From Streptomyces gilvus (GTDB taxonomy: Bacteria > Actinomycetota > Actinomycetes > Streptomycetales > Streptomycetaceae), in NCBI RefSeq assembly GCF_022513565.1, contig NZ_JAKWBE010000003.1:310001-374000 (forward strand): DNA of 64,000 nucleotides, read 5' to 3'. Within the stretch, counting starts at the first letter, position 1. Each line of letters opens with the position of its first letter. The position numbers and the translations under genes were made by a program. Below the pieces are notes generated by a model, which saw only the letters and a list, made by a program, of their open reading frames with translations, was not told where the DNA came from and did not search any database. Below are positions 41,837 to 50,819 of this stretch, piece after piece.

Positions 41837-43024
41837 TCAGTCGTCGCCCAGTCCGCTCAGCACCGTCTCGGCCCGCTGGACGGCGGTGGGGCCGTCGGCC
41901 TGGTCGACCTCGAGGTCCGGGGTGATGCCCCGGCCGTCGACACTGCGGCCGGAGGGGGTGCGGTAGTGCCCGACGGTCAGTTCGGCGACGGACCCGCCGG
42001 GCAGCCGGCTCGGCATCTGCACCGAGCCCTTGCCGAAGGTGCGCGAGCCCACGACGACCGCGCGCCCGCGGTCCTGCAGGGCTCCCGTGAGCATTTCGGC
42101 CGCGCTCATCGTGCCGCCGTCGACGAGCGCGACCAGGGGTCTGGTGGTGTCGCCGCCGGGGTCGGCGTGCAGGGCCTGCTGCTCGCCGTCGACGTCGTAG
42201 GTGGCGACGAGTCCCCCGTCGAGGAAGGCGGAGGCGGTGGTGACGGCCTCGGTGACCAGGCCGCCGGAGTTGCCGCGCAGGTCCAGGATGATGCCGGCGC
42301 CGGCCGGGGCGCGGCGGACCGCGTCGCGGACGTCCTCGCCGACGCCCTTGGTGAACGCGGAGATCTTGATGACGGTGATCCCGCCGGCGAGTTCCCGGAC
42401 GGTGACCGAGTCCGTGGACAGCCGGGCCCGGCGCAGCGTCTCGCTCCACGCGTGCGTGCCGCGCTGCAGGCCGAGCCGCACCTCGCTGCCGGCGGCGGCG
42501 TCCGTGGCGTCGCCGCGCAGCAGGGAGACGACCTCCGTCACCGGCTGCCCGTCGACCTGCCGGCCGTCGACGCTGCGCAGCCGGTCGCCGTCGCGGATGC
42601 CGGCGGCCGCCGCGGGCGATCCGGGGGCCACCCTGGTCACCTCGATCCGGCCGTCCCGCTCCCGCCGGGCCCACAGGCCGACCCCGGTGTACCGGCCGTC
42701 GAGTGCCTCCTCGAACTCCTGGTACTCGCCCTGGGAGTAGACGGCGCCCCAGCGGTCCCCGCTGCGGCTGACGGCCCGCTCGGCGGCCTCCATGGGGGAC
42801 TTGCCGTCCGCGAGGGCCTCCTGGGCGGCCCTGGCCACGTCCTCGTGACGGCCGGCGGCCAGGGCGGTGCGGGCCGCGTCGGACGCCGAGTTCCGGTCGG
42901 CCGGGTCGAGTTCGGGGAACGAGCCGGTCGCCGCGCCGGCCACCAGCACGCTCGCGAAGACCAATGTCAGGGCGGCCCCGCGGCGGATGCGGCGGGGCTG
43001 GCAGAACAGGTCGCGGCCTGACAT
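41837..43024 (-). CDS. S41 family C-terminal processing protease
   Basis: A 395-residue secreted or membrane-anchored S41 peptidase. One hydrophobic helix near residues 17-36 anchors or exports it. A PDZ domain follows (about 125-200, with YTGVGLW and GSPAAAAGIRDGD), then the protease core. Ser307 in GGTMSAAEML and Lys332 in FGKGSVQ are the catalytic pair, 25 residues apart as in CtpA. The ATG at 43024 has a weak ribosome site. The ftsX terminator separates it from the cell-division genes. A role in processing cell-envelope proteins is inferred from the family. Confidence 0.9.
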   Translation of the reverse strand: MSGRDLFCQPRRIRRGAALTLVFASVLVAGAATGSFPELDPADRNSASDAARTALAAGRHEDVARAAQEALADGKSPMEAAERAVSRSGDRWGAVYSQGEYQEFEEALDGRYTGVGLWARRERDGRIEVTRVAPGSPAAAAGIRDGDRLRSVDGRQVDGQPVTEVVSLLRGDATDAAAGSEVRLGLQRGTHAWSETLRRARLSTDSVTVRELAGGITVIKISAFTKGVGEDVRDAVRRAPAGAGIILDLRGNSGGLVTEAVTTASAFLDGGLVATYDVDGEQQALHADPGGDTTRPLVALVDGGTMSAAEMLTGALQDRGRAVVVGSRTFGKGSVQMPSRLPGGSVAELTVGHYRTPSGRSVDGRGITPDLEVDQADGPTAVQRAETVLSGLGDD

Positions 43025-43045
43025 GCCGGTGAGTCTAGGACAACG

Positions 43046-43085
43046 CAAGAGGGCCGCAGGGGCTGTTGCCCGTACGGCCCTCTTG
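43046..43085 (-). terminator. Terminator after ftsX
   Basis: CAAGAGGGCCG (43046-43056) pairs perfectly with CGGCCCTCTTG (43075-43085). The loop has a smaller internal GGGC/GCCC pairing. It starts 8 bases after the ftsX stop. Confidence 0.75.
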
Positions 43086-43092
43086 GCATGTG

Positions 43093-44010
43093 TCACACCT
43101 TCAGGTACTTGCGCAGCGCGAAGAACGCGGCCAGCGCGGGCATCAGCAGGCTGGTCGCGAGGATGAGCGGCAGCTTGGTCAGGACGGCGTCCCAGCCGAT
43201 GAAGTTGATCAGGTTCAGCTTGTGGGACAGGTCCAGGCCGTGGTCGATGATGAAGTACCGCGCGATCACCAGGAACCCGCAGGCGACCGTCCCGCCGATC
43301 AGGCCGGCGACCGCGGCCTCCGCGATGAACGGCGCCTGGATGTAGAACCCGGAGGCGCCGACCAGCCGCATGATGCCCGTCTCACGCCGACGGCTGAACG
43401 CGGAGACGCGCACGGTGTTGACGATCAGCATCAGCGCGACCACCAGCATCAGCGCCATCACCGCCCGCGCGGCCCAGTTCATGCCGTTGAGCAGCCCGAA
43501 GAGGTTGTCCAGGATGCCCTTCTGGTCCTGCACCGACTGCACACCGTCACGCCCGTTGAAGGCGGAGGCGATGACCTGGTACTTCTGCGGGTCCTTCAGC
43601 TTGATGCGGTACGACTCCTGCATCTGGTCCGGCGTGAGCGAGCTGGCCAGCGGGGAGTCGCCGAACTGCTGCTTGTAGTGCTTGTACGCCGCGTCCTGCG
43701 ACTCGTAGGTGACCTTCTGGACGACGTCCATCTTCTGCAGGTCGGCGAGGATCGACTTCTTCTGGTCGTCCGTGACCGCGCCCTTGGCGCAGTTGGGGTC
43801 GGACTCGGCGTCGGACTTGTTGCAGAGGAAGATCGAGACGTTGACCTTGTCGTACCAGTAGCCCTTCATCGTGGTGACCTGGTCGCTCATCAGGAGCGAC
43901 CCGCCGAACAGGGCGAGCGACAGGGCGACGGAGACGATGACGGCGAACGTCATCGTCAGGTTGCGGCGGAGACCCACACCGATCTCCGACAGTACGAACT
44001 GGGCGCGCAT
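43093..44010 (-). CDS. ftsX: Cell division protein FtsX
   Basis: A 305-residue membrane protein of the FtsEX complex, which controls peptidoglycan hydrolases during division and growth. It has an N-terminal helix (about 18-40), then a large extracellular domain (about 45-170) with cysteines at FLCNKS and PNCAKG. Three C-terminal helices and the conserved RRETGIMRLVGAS loop that contacts FtsE follow. It lies 36 bases downstream of ftsE, in the same transcript. Confidence 0.95.
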   Translation of the reverse strand: MRAQFVLSEIGVGLRRNLTMTFAVIVSVALSLALFGGSLLMSDQVTTMKGYWYDKVNVSIFLCNKSDAESDPNCAKGAVTDDQKKSILADLQKMDVVQKVTYESQDAAYKHYKQQFGDSPLASSLTPDQMQESYRIKLKDPQKYQVIASAFNGRDGVQSVQDQKGILDNLFGLLNGMNWAARAVMALMLVVALMLIVNTVRVSAFSRRRETGIMRLVGASGFYIQAPFIAEAAVAGLIGGTVACGFLVIARYFIIDHGLDLSHKLNLINFIGWDAVLTKLPLILATSLLMPALAAFFALRKYLKV

Positions 44011-44046
44011 GGCGTCTTCTTCGGGCCTTTCCGGGGACGGTCGCGG

Positions 44047-44736
44047 TCAGTGCTGGTAGCCGTAGACGCCGCGTGCCTGGTCGCGGACGAGGCGGCCCTT
44101 CTCCAGCTCGATGACGCGCTTGCGCATCTGGTCCACGATGTTCTGGTCGTGCGTGGCCATCACGACGGTCGTACCGGTCCGGTTGATCCGGTCCAGCAGC
44201 TTCATGATGCCGACGGAGGTCTGCGGGTCGAGGTTGCCGGTGGGCTCGTCGGCGATGAGCAGCTTGGGGCGGTTGACGAAGGCGCGCGCGATGGCCACGC
44301 GCTGCTGCTCACCACCGGAGAGCTCGCCGGGCATCCGGTCCTCCTTGCCGCCGAGCCCGACGAGGTCGAGCACCTGGGGCACGGACTTGCGGATCTCGCC
44401 CTTCGACTTCCCGATGACCTCCTGCGCGAAGGCGACGTTCTCCGCCACCGTCTTGTTCGGCAGGAGCCGGAAGTCCTGGAACACCGTCCCCAGCTGGCGG
44501 CGCATCTGCGGCACCTTCCAGTTGGAGAGGCGCGCGAGGTCCTTGCCCAGGACGTGCACCTGGCCGTGGCTGCACCGCTCCTCGCGGAGGATCAGCCGCA
44601 GGAAGGTGGACTTTCCGGAGCCGGAGGACCCCACGAGGAACACGAACTCGCCCTTCTCCACTTCCAGGGACACATCCCTGAGTGCGGGGCGGGTCTGCTT
44701 GGGGTAGACCTTGGAGACGTTGTCGAATCGGATCAC
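44047..44736 (-). CDS. ftsE: Cell division ATP-binding protein FtsE
   Basis: A 229-residue ABC ATPase. Walker A is [10 protein letters not shown] (about 36-45), the signature is [14 protein letters not shown], and Walker B is [12 protein letters not shown], followed by the H-loop MATHD. It energises FtsX. It is the first gene of the ftsE-ftsX pair and lies divergent from the small zinc-ribbon gene, with a 235-base gap that should hold both promoters. Confidence 0.96.
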   Translation of the reverse strand: MIRFDNVSKVYPKQTRPALRDVSLEVEKGEFVFLVGSSGSGKSTFLRLILREERCSHGQVHVLGKDLARLSNWKVPQMRRQLGTVFQDFRLLPNKTVAENVAFAQEVIGKSKGEIRKSVPQVLDLVGLGGKEDRMPGELSGGEQQRVAIARAFVNRPKLLIADEPTGNLDPQTSVGIMKLLDRINRTGTTVVMATHDQNIVDQMRKRVIELEKGRLVRDQARGVYGYQH

Positions 44737-44971
44737 GGATGCACCACGGGTAGCCGGGGGTAGATGAGCGTGACCATACGCGACCCGGGTGGGCGACCGC
44801 AGGCACAGGACGGGTTACGCCGGGGTTGTGCGCTTTGTGCCGGCCCCCGGACTGCCCCCGGGGGGCGACCCCCGCGCACCGGTCGGGTGAACCTGGCACA
44901 GTAGAGAAGGGAACGTTCTGGGACCGACGGACGTTCTCATCGTGGAACCGTTGGGCTAGGAGGGCGAGCGC

Positions 44972-45163
44972 ATGACGTACGACCGGCTGGTGTGCGCGAA
45001 CTGCGCGGCGCCCGTGAGCGAGGGCCGGTGCCCCGTGTGCCGCGCGAACCGCGAGCGGCTGCAGCAGGAGAACTTCTTGGCGGGACTGAACCCCGTGGCG
45101 CTGATCGCGCTGGTCGCGGCGCTGATCGCCGCCGTGGCGCTGCTGGCGCACCAGACCGCCTAG
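44972..45163 (+). CDS. Small zinc-ribbon membrane protein
   Basis: A 63-residue protein with two Cys-x2-Cys pairs in the first 25 residues (CANCAAPVSEGRCPVCRANR), probably binding one zinc. A short amphipathic linker and a single C-terminal helix, LNPVALIALVAALIAAVALL, follow. The ATG has AGGAGGG upstream, a strong site. It is conserved at this place in Streptomyces as far as I recall; the function is unknown. In its upstream gap ACGTTCT occurs twice, about 20 bases apart. Confidence 0.85.
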   Translation: MTYDRLVCANCAAPVSEGRCPVCRANRERLQQENFLAGLNPVALIALVAALIAAVALLAHQTA

Positions 45164-45182
45164 GGCGGTCCCCGAGACCGAC

Positions 45183-45216
45183 AGGGCCCGGAGCGTGAGT
45201 GACGCTCCGGGCCCTT
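45183..45216. terminator. Two-way terminator
   Basis: AGGGCCCGGAGCGT pairs perfectly with ACGCTCCGGGCCCT (14 bp) around GAGTG. It separates the small zinc-ribbon gene from the convergent LAETG-protein gene. Confidence 0.88.
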
Positions 45217-45258
45217 CGTCATGCAGCGCGCACACGGTCCGTGCGCGTACGGCTACCG

Positions 45259-45879
45259 TCAGGCAGCGGCTCCGCCGCGGCCGCCCATCAGGCGGGGCAG
45301 CACACGGAAGCCGATGCCGCCGACGATCATCGTGGCCGCGCCGACCACCAGGAACGCGGTCTGGCCGGCACCGGTCTCGGCGAGCTGCGCGCCCTGCGCC
45401 GAGGTGTTGGACGAGGTGGCCGAACCGGTGTCGGTGAGGGCGGAGGAGCCCTCCTCCTGGGCGGAGGTGCCGGAGCCGCCGTCGGGGTCGGTGTTGCTGT
45501 TGCCGCCGCCGTTGTTGCCACCGCCGTTGTTGCCGGTGCCGCTGCCGTCGGTGGGCGTCGACGTCACGGGGTCACTGGGATCCGTCGGGTCCCCGGTGGG
45601 CTCGGTCGGGTCGGTCGGAGCCTCGGTGGTCGGCGGGGCCGGCGTCGTGGGGTCCGGCGGCAGCTCGGTGGGCGCGGTGGTGGTCGGCGGCTCGGTGGTC
45701 GGCGGGGCCGGAGTGTCGTCGCCCGTGCCGGTGTTGACGTTCACGGCGACACCGCTGCTGTCCACGCTCGCGGTGAGGTCCAGCGCGGAAGCGGCACCCG
45801 CGGCGGTCAGCGACGCTCCGGCCGCGATCACGACACCGGCGGCTATCCGCGCGGCGCGGATCCGCGTCTTCTTGGTCAT
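45259..45879 (-). CDS. Probable sortase-anchored surface protein (LAETG)
   Basis: A 206-residue secreted protein. A signal peptide (about 1-32, ending ASA) is followed by a short beta-like part and a long Pro/Thr/Asp-rich stalk (about 52-110), then Gly/Asn and Ser/Thr runs. Near the C terminus, LAETG (residues 166-170) precedes a hydrophobic helix and the basic end RLMGGRGG. This is the layout of a cell-wall sorting signal, and LAxTG is the motif used by class E sortases in Streptomyces. No sortase gene is in the window. No catalytic domain is visible, so it may act as a spacer or adhesin. Confidence 0.8.
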   Translation of the reverse strand: MTKKTRIRAARIAAGVVIAAGASLTAAGAASALDLTASVDSSGVAVNVNTGTGDDTPAPPTTEPPTTTAPTELPPDPTTPAPPTTEAPTDPTEPTGDPTDPSDPVTSTPTDGSGTGNNGGGNNGGGNSNTDPDGGSGTSAQEEGSSALTDTGSATSSNTSAQGAQLAETGAGQTAFLVVGAATMIVGGIGFRVLPRLMGGRGGAAA

Positions 45880-46114
45880 AAGGTTGCTACCCCCAGTAGC
45901 TCATCGTCGTCGAGGCGGCGCTCGGGGGCCGTGATCGACGGGGGGTGGCAGGCTTGCGCGTTCCCCCGGTTCACATGCGCCCCAGAGATACGCATGCCAC
46001 GCTCAACCCTTCCCATTTTTCAAGGCAACGTCAAGGCCGTTGCGCGCGCAATGTCCAGTTGCACGTCTTTTACTGGGAGTTGGAACCTGTGAGTGTGATG
46101 TAAAACCCAGGCAA

Positions 46115-46149
46115 ACGACAACTGCCGCCCGGTGGACGGCAGTTGTCGT
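46115..46149 (-). terminator. Terminator after prfB
   Basis: ACGACAACTGCCG pairs perfectly with CGGCAGTTGTCGT (13 bp) around a 9-base loop, followed by TTTGCC on the minus strand. It lies 23 bases beyond the prfB stop. Confidence 0.85.
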
Positions 46150-46171
46150 GTCGACAAAGCAATTGGGGGAG

Positions 46172-47278
46172 TTACTTCTCCTGCTGCTTGCGCCAGCGAA
46201 TTCCGGCCTCGAGGAACCCGTCGATCTCACCGTTGAAAACGGCCTCCGGGTTGCCGACCTCGTACTCCGTGCGCAGGTCCTTGACCATCTGGTACGGGTG
46301 CAGCACGTAGGACCGCATCTGATTGCCCCAGGAGTTGCCGCCGTCGCCCTTGAGGGCGTCCATCTTGGCCTGCTCCTCCTGCCGGCGCCGCTCGAGCAGC
46401 TTGGCCTGCAGGACGTTCATCGCGGTGGCCTTGTTCTGGATCTGCGACCGCTCGTTCTGGCAGGAGACGACGATGCCGGTCGGGAGGTGCGTGATGCGCA
46501 CCGCGGAGTCGGTGGTGTTCACGCCCTGGCCGCCGGGGCCGGAGGAGCGGTACACGTCGATCCGCAGTTCGCTCTCGTCGATCTCGACGTGGTCGGACTG
46601 CTCGACGACGGGCAGCACCTCCACGCCCGCGAAGGAGGTCTGGCGGCGCCCCTGGTTGTCGAAGGGCGAGATGCGCACCAGCCGGTGTGTGCCCTGCTCG
46701 ACGGAGAGGGTCCCGTAGGCGTACGGCACCTGCACGGCGAAGGTGGTCGACTTGATGCCGGCCTCTTCCGCGTACGAGGTCTCGATCAGCTCGGTCTTGT
46801 AGCCTTTCTGCTCCGCCCAGCGCAGGTACATCCGCTGCAGCTTCTCGGCGAAGTCGGCGGCGTCGACGCCGCCGGCCTCGGCGCGGATGTTGACGAGCGC
46901 CTCACGGGAGTCGTACTCGCCGCTCAGAAGCGTGCGGACCTCCATCTCGTCCAGCGCCTTCTTGACGGCGGCGAGCTCGGACTCGGCCTCGGCGCGGGTG
47001 TCCGGGTCGTCCTCCTCCTCGGCCATCTCGAACAGCACGGCGAGATCGTCGATCCGGCCGCGCAGCGCGTCCGCCTTCCTGACCTCGGCCTGGAGGTGGG
47101 ACAGCTTGCTGGTGATCTTCTGCGCCTCGTCCGGGTTGTCCCACAGGGACGGCGCGGCCGCCTGCTCCTCGAGCACGGCGATGTCTGCCCTCAGCTTGTC
47201 GAGGTCCAGAACGGCCTCGATCGACTCCATGGTCGAGGAGAGGGACTTGAGCTCTTCGGATACATCGACGACTGCCAC
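46172..47278 (-). CDS. prfB: Peptide chain release factor 2
   Basis: A 368-residue release factor that ends translation at UGA and UAA. The RF2-type stop-codon motif SPF lies in [10 protein letters not shown], and the GGQ tripeptide that triggers hydrolysis is in [16 protein letters not shown] (about 249-251). Unlike E. coli there is no in-frame TGA near the beginning, so no programmed frameshift is needed. The GTG at 47278 has GGAGG very close to it, with only one base between. It is monocistronic or follows pkaB by 76 bases. Confidence 0.95.
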   Translation of the reverse strand: MAVVDVSEELKSLSSTMESIEAVLDLDKLRADIAVLEEQAAAPSLWDNPDEAQKITSKLSHLQAEVRKADALRGRIDDLAVLFEMAEEEDDPDTRAEAESELAAVKKALDEMEVRTLLSGEYDSREALVNIRAEAGGVDAADFAEKLQRMYLRWAEQKGYKTELIETSYAEEAGIKSTTFAVQVPYAYGTLSVEQGTHRLVRISPFDNQGRRQTSFAGVEVLPVVEQSDHVEIDESELRIDVYRSSGPGGQGVNTTDSAVRITHLPTGIVVSCQNERSQIQNKATAMNVLQAKLLERRRQEEQAKMDALKGDGGNSWGNQMRSYVLHPYQMVKDLRTEYEVGNPEAVFNGEIDGFLEAGIRWRKQQEK

Positions 47279-47354
47279 GCCTCCAGCCTAACGGCTGTGG
47301 CAACCGACCTTCGCCGTGCCGCGGGCCCGACCGGTGACCTGCGCTTTCGCGGGG

Positions 47355-48590
47355 TCAGGGGGAAGCGGGCGCCGAATGCCTCGTGTCCTGCGGTGACGCG
47401 CCCGCGTCGTCACCCGACGTCGCGAGCCAGGTGCCGACCCCGGCCGCCGCGGCCAGCACCACCGCCGCCGCCGCCAGCACCAGCCGGCGGCGCCGGGTCA
47501 CGGCCCGGTGCCGCGCCGACCCCGGCCGGGGCGCCCCCGCGGCCCGCGGCACCCGCGCCGTGCCCCGCGCACCGCCCGCCAGCTCGTCCGGCGCCGGCAC
47601 CCGCATCGACGTGTGGGTGTCCCGGTTGGAGTCCGCCGGCTTCGCGCCCGGCACCAGCGGCACCGCGCCCCGCCGCCGCACCGGCTCCCCTGCCGGCACG
47701 GTCTGCGCCTCCTCGGCCTCCTCCGCCGGCTCCACGTCCGGCTCGTCCACGTCCAGCGGCGGCATCCCCGCGACCAGGGGCAGCAGCTCCCGCAGCCGTA
47801 CGCCCAGCTCGGAGGCGCGCAGCCGGGAGGCGGGGGCCTTGGCCAGGCACTGGACGAGGAGCTGCCACAGCTCGTCGGGGATGCCGGGCAGCGGCGCCAC
47901 CGTCTCCGTCACGTGCCGCCGGAGCACGGCGCCCGGATGGCCACCCCCGAACGGTGTGAAGCCCGCCAGCAGCTCGTACAGCACGGTCGCGAGGGCGTAG
48001 ATGTCCACCGCGGCCCGCGGCGGCAGCCCCTCCACGATCTCCGGCGCCAGGTAGTCCGGCGTACCGATGATCTTCGTGGCCCGGGTGCGGCGCGGCGAGT
48101 CGATCAGCTTGGCGACGCCGAAGTCCGTCAGCAACGCCGGGTGCGCGCCGCCGGGGCCGAGCGGGCCCCGCATGTCCAGGAGGATGTTCTCGGGCTTGAC
48201 GTCCCGGTGCACGACCCCGGCCGCGTGGGCGGCGGCGAGCCCGTCGGCCACGTCCGCGACGATCGCCACCGCCGCCTCCGGCGCGAGCCGCCGGTCACGG
48301 TCGAGGCGGGTGCGCAGGTCGGTGCCGCGCACCAGGTCCATGACCAGCGCCAGGTCGTTGCCGTCGACGACGAGGTCACGGACGGAGACGACGTTCGGAT
48401 GCTCCAGGCCCAGCAGCGCCGTGCGCTCCTGTACGAAGCGGCCGACGAGTTCCTGGTCGGACGCGAGATCCTCGCGCAGCAGCTTGATGGCGACGGGCCC
48501 CTCCGGCCCCTCGCCCAGCCACACCGTGCCGGCGCTGCCCCGCCCCAGGATCTGGTTCGCGGTGTACCGGCTGCCGATCTTCCGTCCCAA
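47355..48590 (-). CDS. pkaB: Membrane Ser/Thr protein kinase PkaB
   Basis: A 411-residue Hanks-type kinase. The glycine loop is LGRGSAGTVW, the ATP lysine is in VAIKLL, the catalytic loop is HRDVKPENILL, the metal loop is DFGVAK, and GTPDYLAPE follows. A variable basic linker (about 265-365) leads to a single C-terminal transmembrane helix (about 367-388) and a short outer tail. The start is TTG 48590, with AGGAG six bases upstream. It follows pkaA by 120 bases. The names pkaA/pkaB follow the adjacent kinase pair remembered from S. coelicolor. Confidence 0.88.
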   Translation of the reverse strand: MGRKIGSRYTANQILGRGSAGTVWLGEGPEGPVAIKLLREDLASDQELVGRFVQERTALLGLEHPNVVSVRDLVVDGNDLALVMDLVRGTDLRTRLDRDRRLAPEAAVAIVADVADGLAAAHAAGVVHRDVKPENILLDMRGPLGPGGAHPALLTDFGVAKLIDSPRRTRATKIIGTPDYLAPEIVEGLPPRAAVDIYALATVLYELLAGFTPFGGGHPGAVLRRHVTETVAPLPGIPDELWQLLVQCLAKAPASRLRASELGVRLRELLPLVAGMPPLDVDEPDVEPAEEAEEAQTVPAGEPVRRRGAVPLVPGAKPADSNRDTHTSMRVPAPDELAGGARGTARVPRAAGAPRPGSARHRAVTRRRRLVLAAAAVVLAAAAGVGTWLATSGDDAGASPQDTRHSAPASP

Positions 48591-48710
48591 GACTGCTCCT
48601 ACTGACGCGTGTTGTCGCCAAAGCTACGCGTCCGAGGGGCCGACCTTCACCGTGGAGACGGAAATCACCCGCCAGGTGTCGACAAATCCCCAAACCAGCG
48701 GTCGGGTCGA

Positions 48711-50387
48711 TCAGTTGCCGCTGCCACCGCTTCCGGACGAACCGCCCAGATCGCCGATCCAGCCGCTGACGTTGTCGTACCAGTGCTTGAGCTCCGAGAA
48801 GTAGCCCCGGCCCGTGCCGATCCAGTCCTGCAGCGGGGTCAGCTCCCAGACCAGCCAGCCCGCGACGAACAGGATGACGACCATGAACAGACAGCCCTTG
48901 AGGCAGCCGAGCCCGGGGATCTTCATCCGGTTGGGGCTGGGCTGACGCGGCTGCCGGGGCTCGCGGACCGGCCGCTGCGGCTCGGGCGCGGGCGCGTACC
49001 GCTGCGGCTGCTGGTGCTGCGGCGGCGCGTACTGCTGGGGCTGTTGCTGCTGCGGGTGGCCGTACCCCTGCTGCCCGCGCGGGGCGCGCTGCGGCGGGCG
49101 CTGCTGCTGGGGGCGCGGCGGCGGCTGCTGCGGGCGGGCGACCTGGCGCTGGGGGCGGCGGCGCAGCGGGTCCTCGTTCGGGTCGAGGTACTGCACCTGC
49201 GTCTGCTCGTTGCGGTCGCGGGCGGCGCGCAGCTGGGTCTGCCAGGGGTGCGGCTGCTCGGGCTGCTGTCCCGGCTGCCCCGGGGGCATGGGCGGCATGA
49301 CGGCGGTCGGGTCCGCGGCCCCGGTGTTCGGGAGTACGGCGGTGGGGTCCGCGGCGCCGACGGAGCCGGGGCGTCCGGTGGTCGGCAGGACGTTGGTCGC
49401 GGCGTTCGGGTCGTAGGCGCCCGCGCCGTGCGGCAGGACCTGGGTGGGGTCGGCGGAGCCGGCGACGGCGGCGGGCTGCGGGTCGGGGGCGAGCAGGGCG
49501 CCCACGCCCTCGGCGGCGGCGATCTGCGCGGAGTTCGCGTGCACGCCGATGCCCTCGGCGACCACGCGCAGGGCCCGGGCGAGGTTCTCGGCGCCGGGCC
49601 GTTCGTCCGGGTTCTTGCGCAGACAGCGCTCGATGACCGTCCACAGCGGGTCCGGGACGGTGGAGGGGCGGCGGGGCTCGGCGCTCAGGTGCTGGTGCAG
49701 GACCTCGAGCGCCGTCTGGCCGGAGAACGGGGGACGGCCGGTGACCAGCTCGTACAGCAGGATCCCGGCGCCGTAGATGTCCACCGCGGAGGTCTGCGGG
49801 CGGCCCTCGGCGGACTCCGGCGCGACGTACGCGGGCGTGCCGACGAACTCGTGGGTGCGGGTCAGCCCCGGGGAGTCGGCCAGGCGCGCGATGCCGAAGT
49901 CGGTGAGCATCGGGTGCATCTGGCCGCCGTTCTGCGCGAGCAGCACGTTGGCGGGCTTCAGGTCGCGGTGGACGACGCCGTCGGCGTGGCTGGCGGCGAG
50001 CGCGTCGGCGATCTGGGCGGTGAGCAGGGCGGCGCCGACGGGGCTGAAGGGGCCGCTCTCGCGCAGGTAGCGGTGCAGGTCGGGGCCGTCGACGAGGTCC
50101 ATGACGAGGGCCAGCAGATCGCCCTCGACCACCAGGTCGCGCACCCGGACGATGTTGGGGTGGGTCAGCCGCAGCAGGACGGAGCGCTCGCGGAGGAACC
50201 GCATCACGATGTCCGGGTCGCTCGCCAGTTCCTCCTTGAGGACCTTGATCGCGACCGTCTCGCCGGGCTGGCCGGCCACGGCGGCCTCGGCCCCCGCGGT
50301 CTCCCGCTGGCGGGCTCGCCAGACGGTCCCGGTGGCGCCGCGTCCGAGCGGCTCCTCCAGGAGGTACTTGCTGCCTACCGGCCGCAC
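48711..50387 (-). CDS. pkaA: Membrane Ser/Thr protein kinase PkaA
   Basis: A 558-residue Hanks-type kinase. The kinase domain (about residues 8-285) has LGRGATGTVW, VAIKVLKEEL, HRDLKPANVLL, DFGIARL and GTPAYVAPE. A long linker (about 290-490) follows, rich in Pro, Gln, Arg and in DPTAVLP/DPTQVLP-type repeats that could be phosphorylated at Thr and bound by FHA domains. A transmembrane helix (CLFMVVILFVAGWLVWEL) and a short outer end close the protein. The GTG 50387 with GGGAG upstream is preferred over ATG 50498. A large FHA-domain protein is encoded divergently next door. Confidence 0.88.
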   Translation of the reverse strand: MRPVGSKYLLEEPLGRGATGTVWRARQRETAGAEAAVAGQPGETVAIKVLKEELASDPDIVMRFLRERSVLLRLTHPNIVRVRDLVVEGDLLALVMDLVDGPDLHRYLRESGPFSPVGAALLTAQIADALAASHADGVVHRDLKPANVLLAQNGGQMHPMLTDFGIARLADSPGLTRTHEFVGTPAYVAPESAEGRPQTSAVDIYGAGILLYELVTGRPPFSGQTALEVLHQHLSAEPRRPSTVPDPLWTVIERCLRKNPDERPGAENLARALRVVAEGIGVHANSAQIAAAEGVGALLAPDPQPAAVAGSADPTQVLPHGAGAYDPNAATNVLPTTGRPGSVGAADPTAVLPNTGAADPTAVMPPMPPGQPGQQPEQPHPWQTQLRAARDRNEQTQVQYLDPNEDPLRRRPQRQVARPQQPPPRPQQQRPPQRAPRGQQGYGHPQQQQPQQYAPPQHQQPQRYAPAPEPQRPVREPRQPRQPSPNRMKIPGLGCLKGCLFMVVILFVAGWLVWELTPLQDWIGTGRGYFSELKHWYDNVSGWIGDLGGSSGSGGSGN

Positions 50388-50819
50388 GTCATGCGCTCCC
50401 TGTCGCTCGCCTGCTGTTCCGACCCACTGTAGTGCCGCCGCGCCGGGCGGCATCCTGTCCGCTTTCCGTGCCTCTTCCGTCGTCGCTTCCGGTGCCACTT
50501 ACGTACCGGTTCCCGTCCCCGTTCGAAGGAAAGACGCTCGACCCGGTCGGCCGGTTGCCGCGGGCCGGACGTGACCGATCTCAACTGATCACCCGCGCAT
50601 CACTGGTCAGGCACTTTTGGGGGCAGAGCTGACCAATCAAGATCACTTGGGACCGGGGCATGGGCGTGTTGTCAGTGGCAGGTGCGAGGATGCCCTGTGT
50701 ACTGGCCGACGTGCTCGTGTGGGGTGGGGCTCGTGTTGGGGTGGGGGGTGGGAGCGTCCGATGGGTCTCCCCGAGTCCGCGTCCGCGCCGCGCCCGCGCA
50801 GAAGGGATCGCTGACGGCG
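50388..50819. other. Divergent gap between pkaA and the FHA/FtsK-like gene
   Basis: 432 bases without a supported gene. It must hold promoters for pkaA-pkaB and for the FHA protein. TTGTCAGTGG (50669-50678) with GAGGATG about a turn later resembles a promoter pattern common in Streptomyces, but spacing is uncertain. GTGGGG-rich runs lie at 50720-50760. Confidence 0.5.

Noticed and set aside
44880..44945. GAACGTTC near the small zinc-ribbon gene as a LexA box
   Set aside because: A LexA site needs four bases between GAAC and GTTC; here the halves touch. Only a short direct repeat remains.
46172..47278. Programmed frameshift in prfB as in E. coli
   Set aside because: The frame is continuous from GTG 47278 to the stop, with no in-frame TGA.
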